The translations under genes and the position numbers were made by a program. Below, piece after piece: positions 37,140-52,757 of a stretch of 64,000 nucleotides of DNA (within the stretch, counting starts at the first letter, position 1; every line of letters begins with the position of its first letter). The notes beneath the pieces are model-generated. The model was not told the origin of the DNA and ran no database searches. It saw only the letters and a list, made by a program, of their open reading frames with translations. This stretch comes from Chlorokybus atmophyticus. Lineage: Eukaryota; Streptophyta; Chlorokybophyceae; Chlorokybales; Chlorokybaceae. Location: NCBI GenBank assembly GCA_009103225.1, contig RHPI01000461.1:35978-99977 (forward strand), written 5' to 3'.

Positions 37140-39427
37140 TTACGCCACTTGCGTTGAAGCGTTGTCAGTTGATGATACCCTCTGAAAAACACTTGGCGCC
37201 AAAGCAAATACCATAAGCGTTATCCTTGGTTAACACGCCACAACAATATGACAGAAAAATATGACACAAACATGTCAGTTGTTGACGTGTCATGATGGAA
37301 TGACACATGCAACACGCTGAACGTGACGACGTGAACAGGAGGTGCACAACACTCACCGAAGCACGTTCACGCCATACAGCAAGGTGCGCAGAAGTCAGTG
37401 CAGTTACCACCATTGCCTCACCGTTGTCGGGGCCGAAAGCAAGTTCGTCAATATCACGTGCCCAATCGGAAGAGCACCGAATGCCCAACAGATTCGCAGC
37501 AATCAGCGCATCAAATGCTTCGGGCGGTATTACCCGCTGTAGCTGTTCCGCATTCACAGCCTTATATGGCGAGTTGAGGATTGCAGTGACGGCTGTTTCA
37601 AGATGCTTCCTCTCATACCCTGCACTGCCCAGCGGGGTATACCCGCGTTGCACTCTGGATCGAATATCCCGAAGGACACTTCGAACAGCTGCACGACAAA
37701 CAACCATCATCAACCAGGATGCCATTCAAAGCCTCTTGATCTCATAGTAGTTCAATCAACCAGATGCGTTACTTCCAGCGACATGGCACCAAAACAAAAT
37801 CAATGAATGCCATATGCCAATCATGCAACAATCATGCTGTTACTCATGGTGACACGCACCTTTTTGCCATGAACCAAACAGCACATAGCTGACAGCGGCA
37901 TTCCTAAGAACACCCGCATTTCCACCACATGCCTACATGCAAATCACCATCAGCACACCGAGCCTGCATTGACTTGAGTACAAGCAACAATTAACATGTG
38001 CAATGTGTACCCACATTGTAGATTATTCTCCACTCAGCGTCACCTGGAGCAGTTGTCCCGAGCGATTGCAATTGGCCAGAAGTGAACCCTCGCGCCTCTG
38101 ATTCTGTAAACTCACCGATCGCATAGGTTTGATAAAATTCCGCACCTACATCTGCACACACGCCAGCCATGCACTTAAGCATGGTGCTGTCACGCGCCCT
38201 CTTGACAGGGCGAATCTGAGCCTGGTCCAGTAGCAAGTACTCACAAGCTTTATCGTTGCCTTCACATAGCAAGAGACAAGGCACATGTAGTATTCTCACA
38301 CTTACTCTGCTCCATCCAGCTAATAAAGGCAGAATCTGAAGTGGCGAGTATCACGTGGGCACGCTTTTGCTGCTTCGTGTTGAGCACGAGAAAACCCACC
38401 AGTCTTTTAGGTCGTCGGGGTATTCCTTGGACCAGTCCATGATAACATTAGCATAATCGATGACTAGCACAGGGATACCCGTTGCTGTCAAAGTGCCTGC
38501 CTTCCGTGCCGCCTCCCATGCATCCAGCAGAGCATTGTAGGCCTGTAAGACCGACTGCAGGGAGGTGGGCACTGACGGCTTGCCCAAAAACCGGTCAACA
38601 AGTGCATCCATAATCAAAGACAAAACACCCAGCCCTGAAGTGATTAATGCCCCATCTGGCATCTTGCGCAGCACCCTAGGAAACTGTGTGGCCCACGCTG
38701 CAGTGGCTTTTTGTGGCAGTAGAGAAGCAATTGCGGGCAAAGCAACTTGGATCAAAGCGTCCGCCATGTAGCCATGCGTGCGCATTGCCGTCATTCTGCA
38801 ATCAATGTAGCTGCGGGTGCCTTCCGGACCGCTTCGCTGCACAAAAGCCTCCAAGATCTTGGTTTTGCCACAATTGCGCGGACCGTGAATAACGGTAATG
38901 CCTTTGGGGCAACCGCTGCACAGTTTTTCCAGCTGTTCCAACTCATATTCGCGGCCAAAGAGTCCCCCTTGTCCGCTGCCTCCTGCGGGACAGGTGTATA
39001 ATTCCTCAACTGTCCATTGCACTGCAAATGACACGGCTAGCTTGTCGACTACGCATACACCAAAAAAGCAGGTCATCAAGCAAGGCATGAGACTCAGACC
39101 CAAACTGCAATGCGCACCAGCAAAGGTCTTGGCACTGCCGCTGTTGCCGGCAGGTGCCGCAGTTGCGCTCACAACGGTTGTCCAGCGCGGAGTAGCGGCA
39201 GAGGGCACAATGGCATGGCGTAGGTGCTTCAACTCTGATTGACGTCGTTGATGCTGAAGGTGGGAGGAGGCAGGAGCAGAAGAAGTCATGCTGCCCAGGA
39301 CACAGCAAGCACGATGCTCTCTCACACCTCCACATGCTTGCAGACTAAATCTGGCACTACCTAGGAGAGGACCGGGCCTGTTGTTGGCAACCGCTGCCGG
39401 CAGCATCGCACATGCAGACGACGCCAT
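37140..39427 (-). pseudogene. Archaeal-type P-loop ATPase paralogue 1, frameshifted, altered Walker B
   Basis: Six exons on the minus strand (39427-39100, 38982-38306, 38151-38015, 37932-37860, 37688-37357, 37181-37140) line up exactly with paralogue 3. Exon 1 codes a Ser/Ala/Arg-rich leader that looks like a plastid transit peptide. Exon 2 has FGREYELEQLE, Walker A GPRNCGKT, and Walker B VLVIDYANVIMDW, where the usual catalytic Glu (DEAN in the paralogues) is Tyr (codon 38455-38453). Just after, near 38403, one base is missing against the paralogues; exon 2 length also differs by a non-multiple of three, so the frame breaks and stops early. The downstream exons remain open in the original frame. 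Either a young pseudogene or one sequencing error plus a genuine Walker B change. The family is the ATPase_2 (archaeal ATPase) group found in green plants and algae, function unknown. Confidence 0.75.
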
Positions 39428-39814
39428 GATCTTATTCACCGCTCCAACCGAGCGCAAAATGACGGCTCTGCGGCAAACAAGCACGCAATGTCAGTTCTGC
39501 TCGTGCGTCACACAAGCACGTGCGCGCGCGTGCTTGTGAAAGAGACTACCAACAGTATTATGTTCTAGCTGCGTGATGATGCATACCATGCAATGACAGC
39601 CATGCATACCATGCGAGTGACAGCTAAGTTTGAACAGGTGAGCTGAGGATAAACAAGCAAGGACTTAGACAACCCTGTGAAATAGCTAACATTACAATAC
39701 ACACGTCGAAAGAGAAAAACCCAGACGTGCTTGTGGTGTGCTGGCGTGCGACAACTGGCAGTGCTGATGCAAAATGCAAGACAACAGGAGGTCATGCCTT
39801 TGTTTGACTAGTGC

Positions 39815-39905
39815 CAGTCGACACACACGCCCAATGCAAAGGCACAGACATGCTCACAGGAGCAATGATGGGGCAGGTGACTTGCTACTAAATGCATGCC
39901 CCGAA
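39815..39905 (+). repeat. About 90-bp dispersed repeat, copy 1
   Basis: One of five copies in this window. The best conserved core reads TGCTCACAGGAGCAATGATG; flanks also align over roughly 90 bases with copies at 51110, 58660 (same strand) and 52250, 61261 (opposite strand). Confidence 0.6.
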
Positions 39906-40160
39906 AAACAGCTGGACAGATATGAATTTAAATATGAATTTAAGCAATACGCAAACCAATGATGACTGTGAAACCCATTGCATACCTTGCGTTGCAGTCT
40001 CTTTGAAGCCAATATGCAGCAGTGGACACACACCAACTTGTCACCAACAAAGGAAGTGACGTCTGCAGCAGTTCAGGCATTAGTGACCAATTGACAGTGT
40101 TGCAATGAACGTTTCACCCACCCCCACCCACCCCCGCACCCGCCCGCCCACACGCACGCG

Positions 40161-40320
40161 CGAGAGAGAGATCGAGAGAGAAAGAGAAAGAGAGAGAGAG
40201 AGCGAGAGAGAGCGAGAGAGAGCGAGAGAGAGCGAGAGAGAGAGAGCGAGAGAGAGAGAGAGAGAGCGAGCGGGAGCGAGCGAGCGAGCGAGAGAGAGCG
40301 AGAGAGCGAGAGAGCGAGAG

Positions 40321-40391
<71 letters not shown>

Positions 40392-40593
40392 NNNNNNNNN
40401 NNNNNNNNNNNNNNNNNNNNNNNNNNNNNNNNNNNNNNNNNNNNNNNNNNNNNNNNNNNNNNNNNNNNNNNNNNNNNNNNNNNNNNNNNNNNNNNNNNNN
40501 NNNNNNNNNNNNNNNNNNNNNNNNNNNNNNNNNNNNNNNNNNNNNNNNNNNNNNNNNNNNNNNNNNNNNNNNNNNNNNNNNNNNNNNNNNNNN

Positions 40594-40642
<49 letters not shown>
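40161..40642. repeat. (GA)n microsatellite with an assembly gap
   Basis: GA dinucleotide repeat, interrupted by GC steps at its left end, containing 202 undetermined bases at 40392-40593. It lies about 730 bases upstream of ATPase paralogue 1, in whose sense direction it reads (CT)n, matching the CT-rich tracts ahead of paralogues 2 and 3. Confidence 0.95.
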
Positions 40643-40644
<2 letters not shown>

Positions 40645-40689
40645 TCTGCAACACACTAGGTACGCACAAACCCATCACGTGAGAAACTC

Positions 40690-41770
40690 CCTCCCTCCGC
40701 CCCGCCCGCCCGCCCGGCTTTAGCTTATTCGGATGGCGCTGAAGCTAGGAGTTTCCATCGGCAGGCGGTGGTCGAGTGAAGCATGTGCACGCCAGTAGGT
40801 GCCTGGCGTGCTGTTTGTGATTGTTATCAGCAAGGTCTGCGCTGCCGTCGTTGACGGCGTCGTTGTCGCCGCCGCCAAAGGACACTTCGGCTAACTTTGT
40901 GCCCCTGGACGCTCACAAAGACGAGCAAAACCACAGGTGCAGGCTTACTTGCTTGCCAAGTGTACTCAGCACTGCTCCTTGAGCCGACTATGTAGGCGGA
41001 ATGTGTCTTGCATTGCACTTTTCTTCTACAGCATGCGCTCTCGATTAGCTGGCAGCGCTTGTTTGCTGAACAACTGCCCCAGGCTGCCATTGTGCCACAG
41101 CAGGCCACAGCTGCATGGGTGAGCAGCGAATTGCAGTTGGTTCGCCGCTTGACTTTGATTCCATGCGAGAGCTTTTTCATCTAGTGATTGGTTTGTGTGG
41201 TTTGTGGCTAGCAGTGGTGGCTTGCGGGCGGGTAGGAAGCAGCGCAGTCCGGCAGCTGCTTCAAGTGCTTCAACAACCTGAAAATCGCAAGGTGCAACCA
41301 CCTGCAGAGCGTGTAGGAACACACTGAGCTATTTAGCATGCACCGCGCAACAGCTTGCCTGTCCTGAGCACTTGTACAAGCAAGGTTTGGTTATTTCCTT
41401 GTCGCCACAGCAACAGCTGAATGTAGCTGCTCACGAAGCAGCCTCTCAAGCGATTGCCCTTACATCCTCCACGCATGCACCATATAAGGCAACCCCAGAT
41501 GCCACCCATTAGTAACTTCGTGCAGGTACAAGGAAACCCAACGCTTGCTGACTGCCGCGCAGAGTGCAAGCGCATCACGTTGCTGCTGCAAAACCACTTA
41601 CGCCAGCTGGCAGATGTCACAGCGCTGTGTGCGATCTTGCCAATGCTGTCAGCGCTCAGCGCAATACGTCAAGCGATGCGAAGGAGGATGGTGACGTTGG
41701 CAGCAAAGAGGGCGGTATCACACGCCAGGATTTGTGGGAGGGTGAGCACCACTACAGCTGCCTGAACCCG
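40690..41770. repeat. Duplicated module A (inverted copy) with gene fragment
   Basis: This stretch is a diverged reverse-complement copy of about 59850-60850 and also matches 42420-43440 (which is in the 60-kb orientation). Shared landmarks are a G+C-rich CCCGCCCG end, a block coding-like around 41130-41320, and a fragment at 41500-41750 whose plus frames read MPPISNFVQ and then, after a one-base shift, AVCDLANAVSAQ and ITRQDLWEG before a GTGAGC donor. The latter looks like an exon of a coiled-coil protein with a parent elsewhere. All copies carry frame breaks, so I treat the module as pseudogenic. Confidence 0.55.
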
Positions 41771-41829
41771 TGTCCAACACATGGTGTGCTGAGGATGTCT
41801 GTGGTTGGCCTTCAGTACCCCACACACAC

Positions 41830-42415
41830 TGTGCACCTGGTCAATGAGAGGGCGCATGTCGGCGTCGTCGAGGCTGATGACCGGAAGCGACTTGTGTGCG
41901 GGCGGCCCAGCTGCGCCGCAGCCGCCAAGCTCTCCGCACACCTTCACAAGCTGCATGAGCAACACAGCAGCAATTGGCTGGAACACACACGTAAACACTG
42001 ACATATGCTCGTACGCACACATGCGTGGGCACGCGTGTGTCCACAAACCAACCTTGAGAGCATTCTCGAATGACAGTGCGCCCGCGAACACGAGTGCTGG
42101 TACTTGCCCAATGACAGACCCGCCGCGGCGCTGCACCTCTCAATCTTCACGGGCCTGTCCGCCTGCGCCACACAAGTCAACAATGCGTAAGAGAGGTGCA
42201 AGAAGGCGGTTGGTGTATATTGACTCTGCAGTTGGTGCGTGTGCGCACGTACTTGTGCACACACGTGTGTGCGTGTGCGTGTCCACACGCATGGCGCGTG
42301 TGTGTGGGGCAATCGATTGCAACACCTTGAACTCCTACACACCGCCCCTTGCCTTGGTTTTCTCAACAGCGAGGGCCGCGGTGACCAGCGCAGGCTGGGC
42401 GTACTTGACCTGACC
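41830..42415 (-). pseudogene. Acyl-transferase fragment, copy 2 (exons 4-6 only)
   Basis: Minus-strand remnants of exon 6 (41955-41836), exon 5 (42165-42052) and part of exon 4 (about 42415-42344) of the acyl-transferase gene, with their introns. The exon 6 end before the donor reads as in the intact gene (IRPLIDQ becomes MRPLIDQ). The fragment stops abruptly at about 42415, where module B begins, so the copy was cut by a later rearrangement. Confidence 0.75.
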
Positions 42416-42419
42416 TGCC

Positions 42420-45608
<3,189 letters not shown>

Positions 45609-45609
45609 N

Positions 45610-47700
45610 CACGCCATGCCATTGTGCCCTCTGCCGCTACTATTCCGCGCTCGCCAACTGTTGTTAGAGCAACTGCTGGCGGCGACAGCGGCAGTGCCAA
45701 GACCTTTGCTGGTGGGCATTGCAGTCTAGGTCTAAGACTCCTGCCTTGCTTGTTGACCTGCTGCGTGTTATGCATAGTAGACAGCTAGCTAGGTCTCGGA
45801 TGCAGTGCAATGGACAGATGAGGTGAAATGTACACCATTCTTGCAGGAGCCAGCAAACCAGGGGACCTGTTCGACCGCGAGTATGAGTTGGACCAGCTGG
45901 AAAAACTGTGCAGCGTCCCCCCCCAAGGCATTTCCGTTATTCATGGTCCTGTTAACTGTGGCATAACCAAGGTCCTGAAGGCTTTTGTGCAGCGAAGGGG
46001 TTTGAAAGGCACCCGCAGTTACATTGATTGCAGAGAGACGCCAATGCGCACGCCTGAAGCAATGGCGGACGCTTTGGCTACGCTTCCTTTGCCCGCGGTC
46101 TTTTCGAGACTGCCACAAAAAGTCACTGTCGAGTTGGCTAAAAGAAACATCTTTCCGGCTAAGCTGTTGCGGCAGATACTAGAAAAGGTATCAGTCACTT
46201 CAAAGCTGGGTTGGATTTCATTGGGTACCAGCACACTTGTCGACCGACTCGTTGGCCAGCCCCCCAACTCCCTGCAATCAGTCCTGAACGCATACGATGC
46301 TCTGCTGGACGCATGGGAAACGGCACGGAAGCAAGGCACTTTGACAGCAATGGGTTACCCTGTGCTAGTCATTGATGAAGCCAACGTCATCATGGATTGG
46401 TCCGACAAATACTCAGCAGACCTCAAAACACTGGTGATGTTTCTCATTCGCAACACGAAGCAGGAGCGTCGAGCCCATGTTATACTGGCCACTTCAGATT
46501 CTGCCTTCCTTAACTGGATGACCCAGAGTAAGTGGTTGCACGTTGCATGCGAGGCAATTGTCGTAATGGGACAGTCCTACATGTGCCCTATGTTTTGTGG
46601 TGTTGAGGCAGCAATCAAGCTTGTGAGTGTTGGCAGCTGGACCAGGCCTAGATTTGTTATAATCAAGAGAGATGCGTGACAGCACCTGGCTCAAGTGCAT
46701 GCATGTTGTGTGTGTACAGATGTTGGTGAGGCATTGTACCAAACCTATGCGATTGGTGAGTTTACGAAAGGAGAGGCGCGAGCATACCTTTCAAGGGAAT
46801 TGCAAATGCTCGAGACCAGTGCTCCAAGCGACGCGGAATGGAGTGTTATCTACAACGTGGGTACACACTGCACATTATGCGTGTGTTGCATTGCCGTCAT
46901 ATTAATGCAACTCGGTTTGCTGACGATTGTGCCTATATAGGCATGTGGTGGCAACGCAGGTGCTTTAAATTATGCCGCTGCCGGCTATGTGCAGTTCGGT
47001 TCATGGCAGATTGGTGCGTTTCGTTATGAGTATCAGCGGGAGTGTTGAGTGATTTGCGAATTATAACTTGGTGCAATGTCGCAATATGATTGAGTGGTCT
47101 TGAGAGTGGCACCCTGGTTGATGTTGATTGTTTGTTGTGCAGCTGTTCAGAGAGTCCTTCAGGACATTCGATCGGGAGTGCAGCGCGGGTATGCCCCGTT
47201 GAAAGGTGCGGGGTTCGAGAGGAAGCACTTTGAGACAGCCGTTACTGCCGTCCTCAACTCGACGTACATGGCTGTGATAGCGGAACAGCTACAGCCGGAT
47301 ATACCGTCCGATGCATTGAATGCGCTGATTGCAGCCAATCTGCTGGGCATTCGGTGCTCTCCCGAGTGGGCGCGTGATGTTGACGCACTTGCTTTTGGCC
47401 CCAAAAATGGCAGGGCGAGGTTGGTAACCGCACCGAATTCTCCGCACCTTGCTGTATGGCGGGAACGTGCTTCGGTGAGTGTTGCACAACTCCTGCTCAC
47501 GTCATCATGCTTAGCGTGTTGCATGTGTCATTGCTTGTCGTTCTGCCATGACACGCCACTATTTGACAAATGTCATTTTGATGTCAACATTGTTGTGTTG
47601 TCGGGTCATTCTAACCAAGGATGTTGCTAATGCTATGTATGTCGGTGTCATGTGACAGAAGGCACCACCAGCTGACAACGCTTCAACGCAAGTTGCGTAA
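45610..47700 (+). CDS. Archaeal-type P-loop ATPase paralogue 2, 5'-truncated, Walker A lysine lost
   Basis: Exons 45610-45729 (partial exon 1), 45847-46527, 46720-46856, 46941-47013, 47143-47474 and 47659-47700 match paralogue 3 in position and phase and stay open to the stop. The first 200 or so bases of exon 1, with the start codon, are missing at the (CT)n junction. In exon 2 the Walker A motif reads GPVNCGIT: the invariant lysine is Ile (ATA at 45963-45965, one base from AAA). Walker B is intact (VLVIDEANVIMDW). Later exons carry the helical C-terminal part (YQTYAIGEF, CGGNAG, a repeat of VQRGYAPL and AANLLGIRCSPEWARD), ending NASTQVA. Without the lysine, nucleotide hydrolysis is unlikely; binding may remain. 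Whether it is expressed is unknown. It is followed 520 bases on by acyl-transferase pseudogene copy 3. Confidence 0.75.
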
Positions 47701-48219
47701 GCTACTAACAATATCACATGGGTATTGTTAGTAATTTTTGGTTCCCATCGTAAACCACTTTACCGCAGCCTTTGCTGAAAGGCAACTCCTCCAAGTGTCC
47801 AAAGGATGAGGTCTGGTTGAAGCGGGTGCTTATTGGAATAGTCGTGTGTGTTTTGCTGTGTACTCTGCAGTGACATATGTAGAGCCATTGACCTTGTGTG
47901 TGTTGTGTACTCCATTTAACATTTGTATAGAAAGGTGTGAGTTGTGTCCATCATCGACAACACCGCCCACCGCCCCCCTTCTCCCGCTTCTCCTTGAACC
48001 CTACTTTGTTTGACCCTCCGTGTACTGACAGTTAGTTGTGTAATTGTTGTTAGTTTTGCTGTTGTTGCAGCGACAGTGACAAGAGTAATGTGATTGCTGG
48101 TGGTGCTGCAACAATAACTGTCGCAGCACTGCCCCCCCCCCCCCTAGCCACTTTCTCCTACCCCTTCCCATGCCCCCTCCACAACAATTATCGTTGTTGT
48201 TCTGGTTGGTGGTGGTGAA
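47701..48219. other. Spacer between ATPase paralogue 2 and its acyl-transferase pseudogene
   Basis: Homologous to the spacers at 36.6-37.1 and 55.35-55.8 kb. It has a C-run at 48131-48144 and a GTTGTTG-rich patch. No exon seen. Confidence 0.5.
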
Positions 48220-50770
48220 CGAGGCGCTGACTCCACCGAAACGGACGCCACGACCCTCGCATCCACCCTGGCGAGAACCTCCCCTGGCAACTTTAGTGGA
48301 ACCCACTCGTCCAGTCCAAGCTCAAGTCCCTTGACGCCAAGTACGCCGCCACGACCAAGGTGAGGGATCCCACGAGGACATCAGCGACTGGTGGGCACTC
48401 CATGCCTACGGGCTGGACATGCTCAAGGCACTAAACAAGGACGACAAGCATCCCTACCCGGAGCTGGAGCTGAGACGCAAGGAGGAGGCGGATTTCGCAG
48501 CCTGGAGGGCGTAGATGGAGGGACAGAACGTGGATGGCAAGATTGGCAACAGCACTGGGAACCATACGGCGTTACTATCCAGCCCAGTCGTGTTCCTCTT
48601 CCTGGGGCAGGGGTCCCAAGCGATTGGCATGCTCAAGGTGCGTAAGGGAGATGGCTGTGAAGATGTTGAGTTGTTGGAGATGGTGGGGGTTGCTCACACG
48701 ATGCATGTGCGCACATGCGTGCATGTATCGTGTGCAGATACAGCTGAGTGCGCGCACGTGTGCGCGTTTGCACGTGGCTCGAAGCAGGAAGCTCACATTG
48801 TGTGTTGTGTAACGATAATGTTTAGGAGAGTTTTGAGCTCCCTGCGGTAAAGGCCATGCTGGCCATGAAGGCCAAGGAGGTTATGGGCTACAACATCGAG
48901 ATCAAAAGCTGATTGCAGACGGCCCTGTCGACCAGCTCAACGACACCAAGTACGCCCAGCCTGCGCTGCTCACCGCGGCCCTCGCCGCATGCAATGCCGT
49001 CGAGAAACCAAGGCAAGGGTTGTGTGCAGGAGTTCAAGGTGTTGCAAGCGATTGTCACACACAGGCCATGCACGAGAACATGCAAGTACACGCGCACACA
49101 CGCGCACCAAAAGTGCGTACATGCACGCATACGCACGCACGCACGCACGCACCAACTGAAAAGTCAATATACACCAGCTGCCTTCATGCGCACCTCTCTT
49201 TCACTTGCATGTTGACTTGTGCGGCGCAGGCGGACAGGCCCGTGAAGGTGAAGTGCAGCGCCGCGGTGAGTCTGTCGTTGGGCGAGTACACGGCACTTGT
49301 ATTGGCGGGCGCACTGTCATTCGAGAACGCCCTCAAGGTGGGTTTGTGACACACGCGTGCGCACGCATGTGTGTGTACGCGTGTATGTCACTGTTGAAGT
49401 GTGTGTTCTAACCATTTGCTATTGTGTTGCTCCTGCAGCTTGCAAAGTTGTGCGGAGAGCATGGCGGCAGTGGCGCAGCCCAGCCGCCCGCGCAAGACGC
49501 TTTCGATCATCGGCCTTGACAACGCCGACATACGCCCTCTCATTGACCAGGTGCGTAGTGTGTGTGGGTAAATAATGTTGTTGTCATTGTCATTGGTAGT
49601 GGTGATAGACCAATGCCATACACAGGCGAAGAGCCTTTCCGGACACCGTGCTTAAAGTGGCCAACTACCTCTTTTCTCAAAGCAGCGTCGTCTCAAGACA
49701 CAAGGTGTGCCTTGATGTGGGTGTCGACACAACACCAATACGCACCACCACCACCACAACAACAACAACAACAACAACACCATCAAGTGATGTGTAAAGC
49801 TTACAAACGACGCGCAGGCTGCACTGGATGCCTCTGGCAAGCTGGCGATACCGAAGGGTCATGCGTGCTACTTTTCTAGAGGTGTGCAATGCGGAGATCA
49901 CAAGCTCTCAACCACATACGAGCACACACATACACACATGCCACATTTGTACGTGGGTAAACGTACACAACCGTCATACAAGTACACACTTATGTGGGCA
50001 CGTGCACGTGCATGCAGAGCGTGTGTATATGCATATATCCACGTACTGACGCACACATGTCACCACGCCCGCAGGCGAGCAGCGTTTTTTACAAGTTGTT
50101 GATGCGCCTGCGAGTGAGTCCTTTGTTGATGGCTCTGTCGGCTGTGGCGTGGAAGGATCCCGTCGTCCCCGTCTACAGCAACATCATGTGAACGCCATTT
50201 GCGATGCGAAGAGCATCCTGAACTGCTGTCGCCACAGGTGCGGGGGCGTCAGCTTGTGTGGGGCAAGTGTGTGTGCTGAAATGTGTATCTGCTGTACAAC
50301 ACACATTGATACCCACAAGCATTTACTACCTCAAGCAGCAGGCTGTTCAGCAATACGCGCATGTGCACGTGTTCGCGCGCGCTCTTACACACACACGCGC
50401 CTGCATACAAGTACATCCACCCAGCCAGACACAACCAGCACGCAGTCATGTGCACCCGCGTGTGTGCGAGCGCATGCACGTGCACACACACGCTCACAAT
50501 GACGCATGTGATATCACACAGCATCACCCCGCGGTGTGTATGCTGCGCTGTGTATGTATTATGCCGTCAATTGGATGAAACGGTGCGTGTGCAGTTGACC
50601 GAGCCCGTCCAGCGGGGTCCACATTCAGGGCGTTACTTCAGGCCAGCAAGGAGAACATGCTCGAGGTGGGGTCTTGAGCAGCAGAGCAAGGCCATGGTCA
50701 AGCATGGACCAGAGAGTGTGAAAGGGCGTCACCAACATCTCCAGTTGAACGTTTTTATGTGTGACTCATA
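48220..50770 (+). pseudogene. Acyl-transferase pseudogene, copy 3 (no ankyrin exons)
   Basis: Plus-strand copy of exons 3 to 10 with introns: about 48230-48640, 48824-49010, 49232-49338, 49436-49550, 49624-49705, 49819-49880, 50072-50235 and 50594-50760. Exon 3 carries an in-frame TAG near 48512 but keeps GQGSQ; exon 5 is still open and reads VSLSLGEY, with the first Gly of the nucleophile elbow changed to Val; exon 9 is broken after PVYSNI by a stop; exon 10 is frameshifted. Ankyrin exons are absent. Clearly non-functional as an acyl transferase. Confidence 0.85.
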
Positions 50771-51109
50771 GAGCCAACAACTTCCTCACATCAAGCTACC
50801 GACCCAACATTATTGCAAGATGAGCGTGCATAGTTGTGAGCTTTGAACCGCCCTGTCATCAGCAGCAATATATTACGAACTCAGACAGAAGGCAGCAGTC
50901 ATGTGTGCAAGTCAAAGGGCATGCTTGGGCATGATTGATGACGGTCTTTGCATATGATTGCGCTCGCTTTCTAAAGGCACCTACACCAAGGTGGTTTGCA
51001 TGTATAAACAACATCAATGTGGCTGGGTTTGCACATTGCTATTGAGCATAACTGTTTTGGCGTGTGGTGTATGCGGGGGCCTTTTCTCCATGATTCTGGA
51101 AGAATGACA

Positions 51110-51200
51110 CAAATTGACTCACATGCTCAGTGCGAATTGCATGAACATGCTAACAGGAGCGATGATGGGGCATATGAACTTTCGCTGGATGTGTGCACCT
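51110..51200 (+). repeat. About 90-bp dispersed repeat, copy 2
   Basis: Core reads TGCTAACAGGAGCGATGATG. Same orientation as copies at 39815 and 58660. Position after the acyl-transferase pseudogene matches copy 3. Confidence 0.6.
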
Positions 51201-51304
51201 CAACAAACAACCAGACAGGGGGTGAATGACAGCACTACGCGAGTGCAACTTGTGGTTCGTCCCGGCTCATGGGATTGTGTTGTGTCTCGCGCCATGCTGT
51301 AGTT

Positions 51305-51545
51305 TGTGACCAGACCAGTGTGGAGTTCCAAGTCCTCAGCTCGTCGTTGGCAATAGACTTGCAGGAGACTGCCGCCAAACTACGCACTCGCCCACACCCT
51401 TGGGCTCGCCATCGTCAACCGCACCCACACCATCAACAACACCCACACTTCCATCAGGTACCGGTGCTGATGGGTCCACAGATGATGAGGTTGTGGACAA
51501 CAACGGGCTCATCCTAGGCATTCGTCATTGGCACGCTTCCCCTAG
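51305..51545 (+). pseudogene. Fragment of a Ser/Thr/Pro-rich single-pass membrane protein, copy 1
   Basis: Reads a Thr/Pro/Ser-rich stalk (STAPTPSTTPTLPSG), then GADGSTDDEVVDNNGLILGI, the start of a membrane segment, after which the frame is lost. The matching piece at 59150-59422 has a better membrane segment but its own frameshift. The parent gene is not in this window. Mucin-like or adhesion-type surface protein is the likeliest source. Confidence 0.5.
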
Positions 51546-52249
51546 ATTGGCACTTAGTATGCGCGCAGCATGCTGGCAAGTCGAGGGGTGTGGCGGTGCG
51601 CGTTGCATGATGTGACATTTGTGAATGACAGCGTGCGAGGGGAGCAGATAAGCAGTCAACACAATAACATGATTCCCTGATAAATGCGGCCGGCCGTGGG
51701 GGGTGATAGCTTCAAGCGCAGTAGGACGGTGAAGAGGGAGCCGTGGTTGCGGGGCAGGGGCAGGTCGACGACAAGGGAGTGGAGGGACAGGCGAGTGATG
51801 ATCCCAGCTGCGCCCACAGCTCAGTGGGGTTAGGGTACGAAGTCTCCGCTGTGGACATTTCAAATGTGCTTCGGGCCAAGAGGGCTGAAGGTGAGCATCA
51901 GCGGCAAGGGTGCGTGCGCTGGCTCCCAGTAAGCTTACTGATGATGCTGGGTGCTGGTCATGAGGGGAGGGTGTTAGGTGCGTGTGCGCGTGTTAACCAT
52001 TCGCGTCGTCCCATGTTTATGTGTGCTGGTCCGCCGCATACCGCTTGCTGCCGGGCAGGCTCTGTCTGGTTTTGTGTGCGTGGCTGCCAGGATCAGGGGT
52101 TTCACGACTGCAGACAGCTAGCCAGCTGTGTGTGCTTGACCATGCCTGCCGCCTGATCCACGCACCGCACGCTGCAGAACAGCACAGGCAGGTCACGTCA
52201 GGGTTATACCAGCATGCTTTCATTCGTCCTGTTGATTGTCTCATGGGCC

Positions 52250-52331
52250 GGCGGCATCTGTGTGAAAGTATGCCCCCCCCACCATCGCTCCTGTGAGCAT
52301 TTCTGTGCATTCGCGTTGGGCGTATAGGTTG
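52250..52331 (-). repeat. About 90-bp dispersed repeat, copy 4 (inverted)
   Basis: Reverse-complement copy; a core word GAGCATTTCTGTGCATTCG precedes the conserved CACAGGAGCGATG word when read on the minus strand. Contains a C-run at 52273-52280. Confidence 0.55.
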
Positions 52332-52757
52332 ATTGGCTCGTTCCATGCGCGCAAAATGCATGCTTGACCTCCTCCTTGCTGTCGTGCAACTGGCATCAGC
52401 AATGCCAGGTTGCATGTCACACGCCAGCATGACTGTGTCGCACCTGTGCACAACATTTAGTGAACAACCGCCACAGGTCTGTCTGCGGTTCATGTCTTTC
52501 AACATGTTTATTTGTATTCGCGTGCCTAGCTGTCACAGGGTCTGTTTACGTTGTTGTTGATATGTCCCTCAACTCACATGGTCAATTTTGGCTGTCTCAC
52601 TCATGGTATGCGTCATAACACGAGCACAAAACACTATTCGTAACTACCAGCTCCCTTATTATTGTTACGATGCAGGTGTCATCCTGACCAGGCCTTGAGG
52701 ACAGATCAGTTTGCCCAACTTCCGCGGCTTCATTCGCTCACAACTTTGACGTCTTCA

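Larger units (their letters stand above)
50771..52757. other. Tail of duplicated unit 2
   Basis: Shares its first part (about 50771-51300) with 58321-58860. It holds two copies of the 90-bp repeat in opposite orientation (51110-51200 and 52250-52331) and a membrane-protein fragment at about 51305-51545. From 51600 to 52200 I see nothing I can assign. The part 52280-52560 is similar to 61290-61560. Confidence 0.5.

Noticed and set aside
48220-50770. Reading acyl-transferase copies 3 and 4 as active genes because several exons are open
   Set aside because: Each has stop codons or frameshifts in catalytic exons and lacks the 5' exons, so they are pseudogenes, though still rich in conserved splice sites.
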